From Prolixibacteraceae bacterium (GTDB taxonomy: Bacteria; Bacteroidota; Bacteroidia; Bacteroidales; Prolixibacteraceae): a DNA stretch of 64,000 bases. The stretch spans positions 53,859-117,858 of the forward strand of contig JAFLKN010000014.1 in NCBI GenBank assembly GCA_019163175.1, given 5' to 3'. Below are positions 63,774 through 64,000 of the stretch, in pieces. The notes beneath the pieces were generated by a model. It did no database searches. It saw only the letters and a program-made list of their open reading frames with translations, and was not told the origin of the DNA. The position numbers and the translations under genes were made by a program. How positions within the stretch are numbered: the first letter of the stretch is position 1; every line of letters starts with the position of its first letter.

Positions 63774-64000
63774 ATACGACCAAACAACTCATCAGCTATA
63801 TCGCACCGGGTGCGCCTGCCACCAGAAGACCAGCTTCAGGCCCTCTCCCATTTTTGAGACCTGAAATCGGGTTTACACCGAAATGGTACCGGTCGGCTTT
63901 GGGCATCGACTTTGGCGAAAAGTGGCATACCAATCCGGAATACCGCCGCGAAACCCGACTGCAAATGTATGCTGAGCTGGAAAATCGTTTCCCTGAAACT
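63770..64000 (+). CDS. Start of a possible uroporphyrinogen-decarboxylase-like protein; 3' end beyond window
   Basis: ATG at 63770 overlaps the previous stop by 4 bp (ATGA). 77 codons are visible and the frame runs off the right edge. The N-terminus (MNTTKQLISYIAPGAPATRR, then PFLRPEIGFTPKWYR and FGEKWHTNPEYRRETRLQM) has no signal peptide. The segment GFTPKWYR...GIDFGEKWHTNPEYR resembles the N-terminus of URO-D-fold proteins common in sugar loci of Bacteroidota. These may act as cobalamin- or methyl-group-handling enzymes rather than in haem synthesis. With only 77 residues this is a weak identification. Confidence 0.5.
   Translation, partial: MNTTKQLISYIAPGAPATRRPASGPLPFLRPEIGFTPKWYRSALGIDFGEKWHTNPEYRRETRLQMYAELENRFPET

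Overview
The window looks like chromosomal DNA of a glycan-degrading Bacteroidota, probably an environmental member of the class Bacteroidia. The evidence is an adjacent SusC-like/SusD-like outer-membrane pair, many lipoproteins and signal peptides ending in ...AQ or ...FGQ, AT-rich spacers with few Shine-Dalgarno sites, TAnnTTTG-type promoter elements, and many carbohydrate-active enzymes in long same-strand runs. No rRNA, tRNA, CRISPR array, prophage or transposase gene was seen. The genus cannot be told from sequence alone.

Layout. (A) 1-12234: a SusC/SusD pair with two calcineurin-like phosphoesterases, a ceramidase-type hydrolase and a divergent beta-propeller/alkaline-phosphatase fusion. 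Most enzymes here are phosphoester or amide hydrolases rather than glycosidases, so the locus may scavenge a phosphorylated or sphingolipid-like substrate. (B) 12238-14159 (-): an SDR-family protein and an unrecognised lipoprotein. (C) 14357-28629 (+): a tightly packed run with a GH109-type NAD-dependent glycosidase, GH172, HpaI-type aldolase, two Gfo/Idh/MocA proteins, a DUF1080 (3-keto-disaccharide hydrolase) lipoprotein, an exported NagA-like deacetylase, an exported amidohydrolase, an MFS transporter, NagB, GH92 mannosidase and a WG-repeat protein. It looks built for amino-sugar/mannose-containing glycans. (D) 28736-42984 (-): GH172 with an extra C-terminal domain, an esterase lipoprotein, GH33 sialidase, a second sialidase-like propeller, a propeller glycosidase whose signal peptide is cut off by an in-frame TAA, GH78 rhamnosidase, another esterase and GH106 rhamnosidase. 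An AraC-type regulator lies just upstream (43169-44080). (E) 44250-52769 (+): two tandem NTF2-like secreted proteins, a PQQ-type propeller, a Tat-exported molybdenum hydroxylase (small and large subunit) with XdhC and MobA-like maturation proteins, and an aldo/keto reductase. (F) 53098-64000 (+): a large beta-helix glycosidase-like protein, two more Tat-type Gfo/Idh/MocA proteins, an exported TIM-barrel protein of unknown activity, a GH20/GH67-like enzyme, a DHDPS-family lyase lacking the usual YNxP motif, and the start of a possible uroporphyrinogen-decarboxylase-like gene.

Themes. Regions C and F together hold five Gfo/Idh/MocA-type proteins, all with twin-arginine leaders and some with a lipobox, alongside DUF1080, aldolase and DHDPS-type lyases. 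This suggests an envelope-located, redox-assisted route of glycoside cleavage (3-keto intermediates) working beside conventional hydrolases. No SusC/SusD pair accompanies the roughly 50 kb of CAZyme genes to the right of position 12238.

Non-coding structure. Two roughly 187-bp intergenic copies of a six-hairpin repeat (39680-39866 and 49788-49973) share stems, with paired compensatory changes. There are two good terminators (1132-1167 and 28675-28723), and a 14-bp perfect palindrome beside a promoter-like element in front of the GH106 operon (43075-43095).
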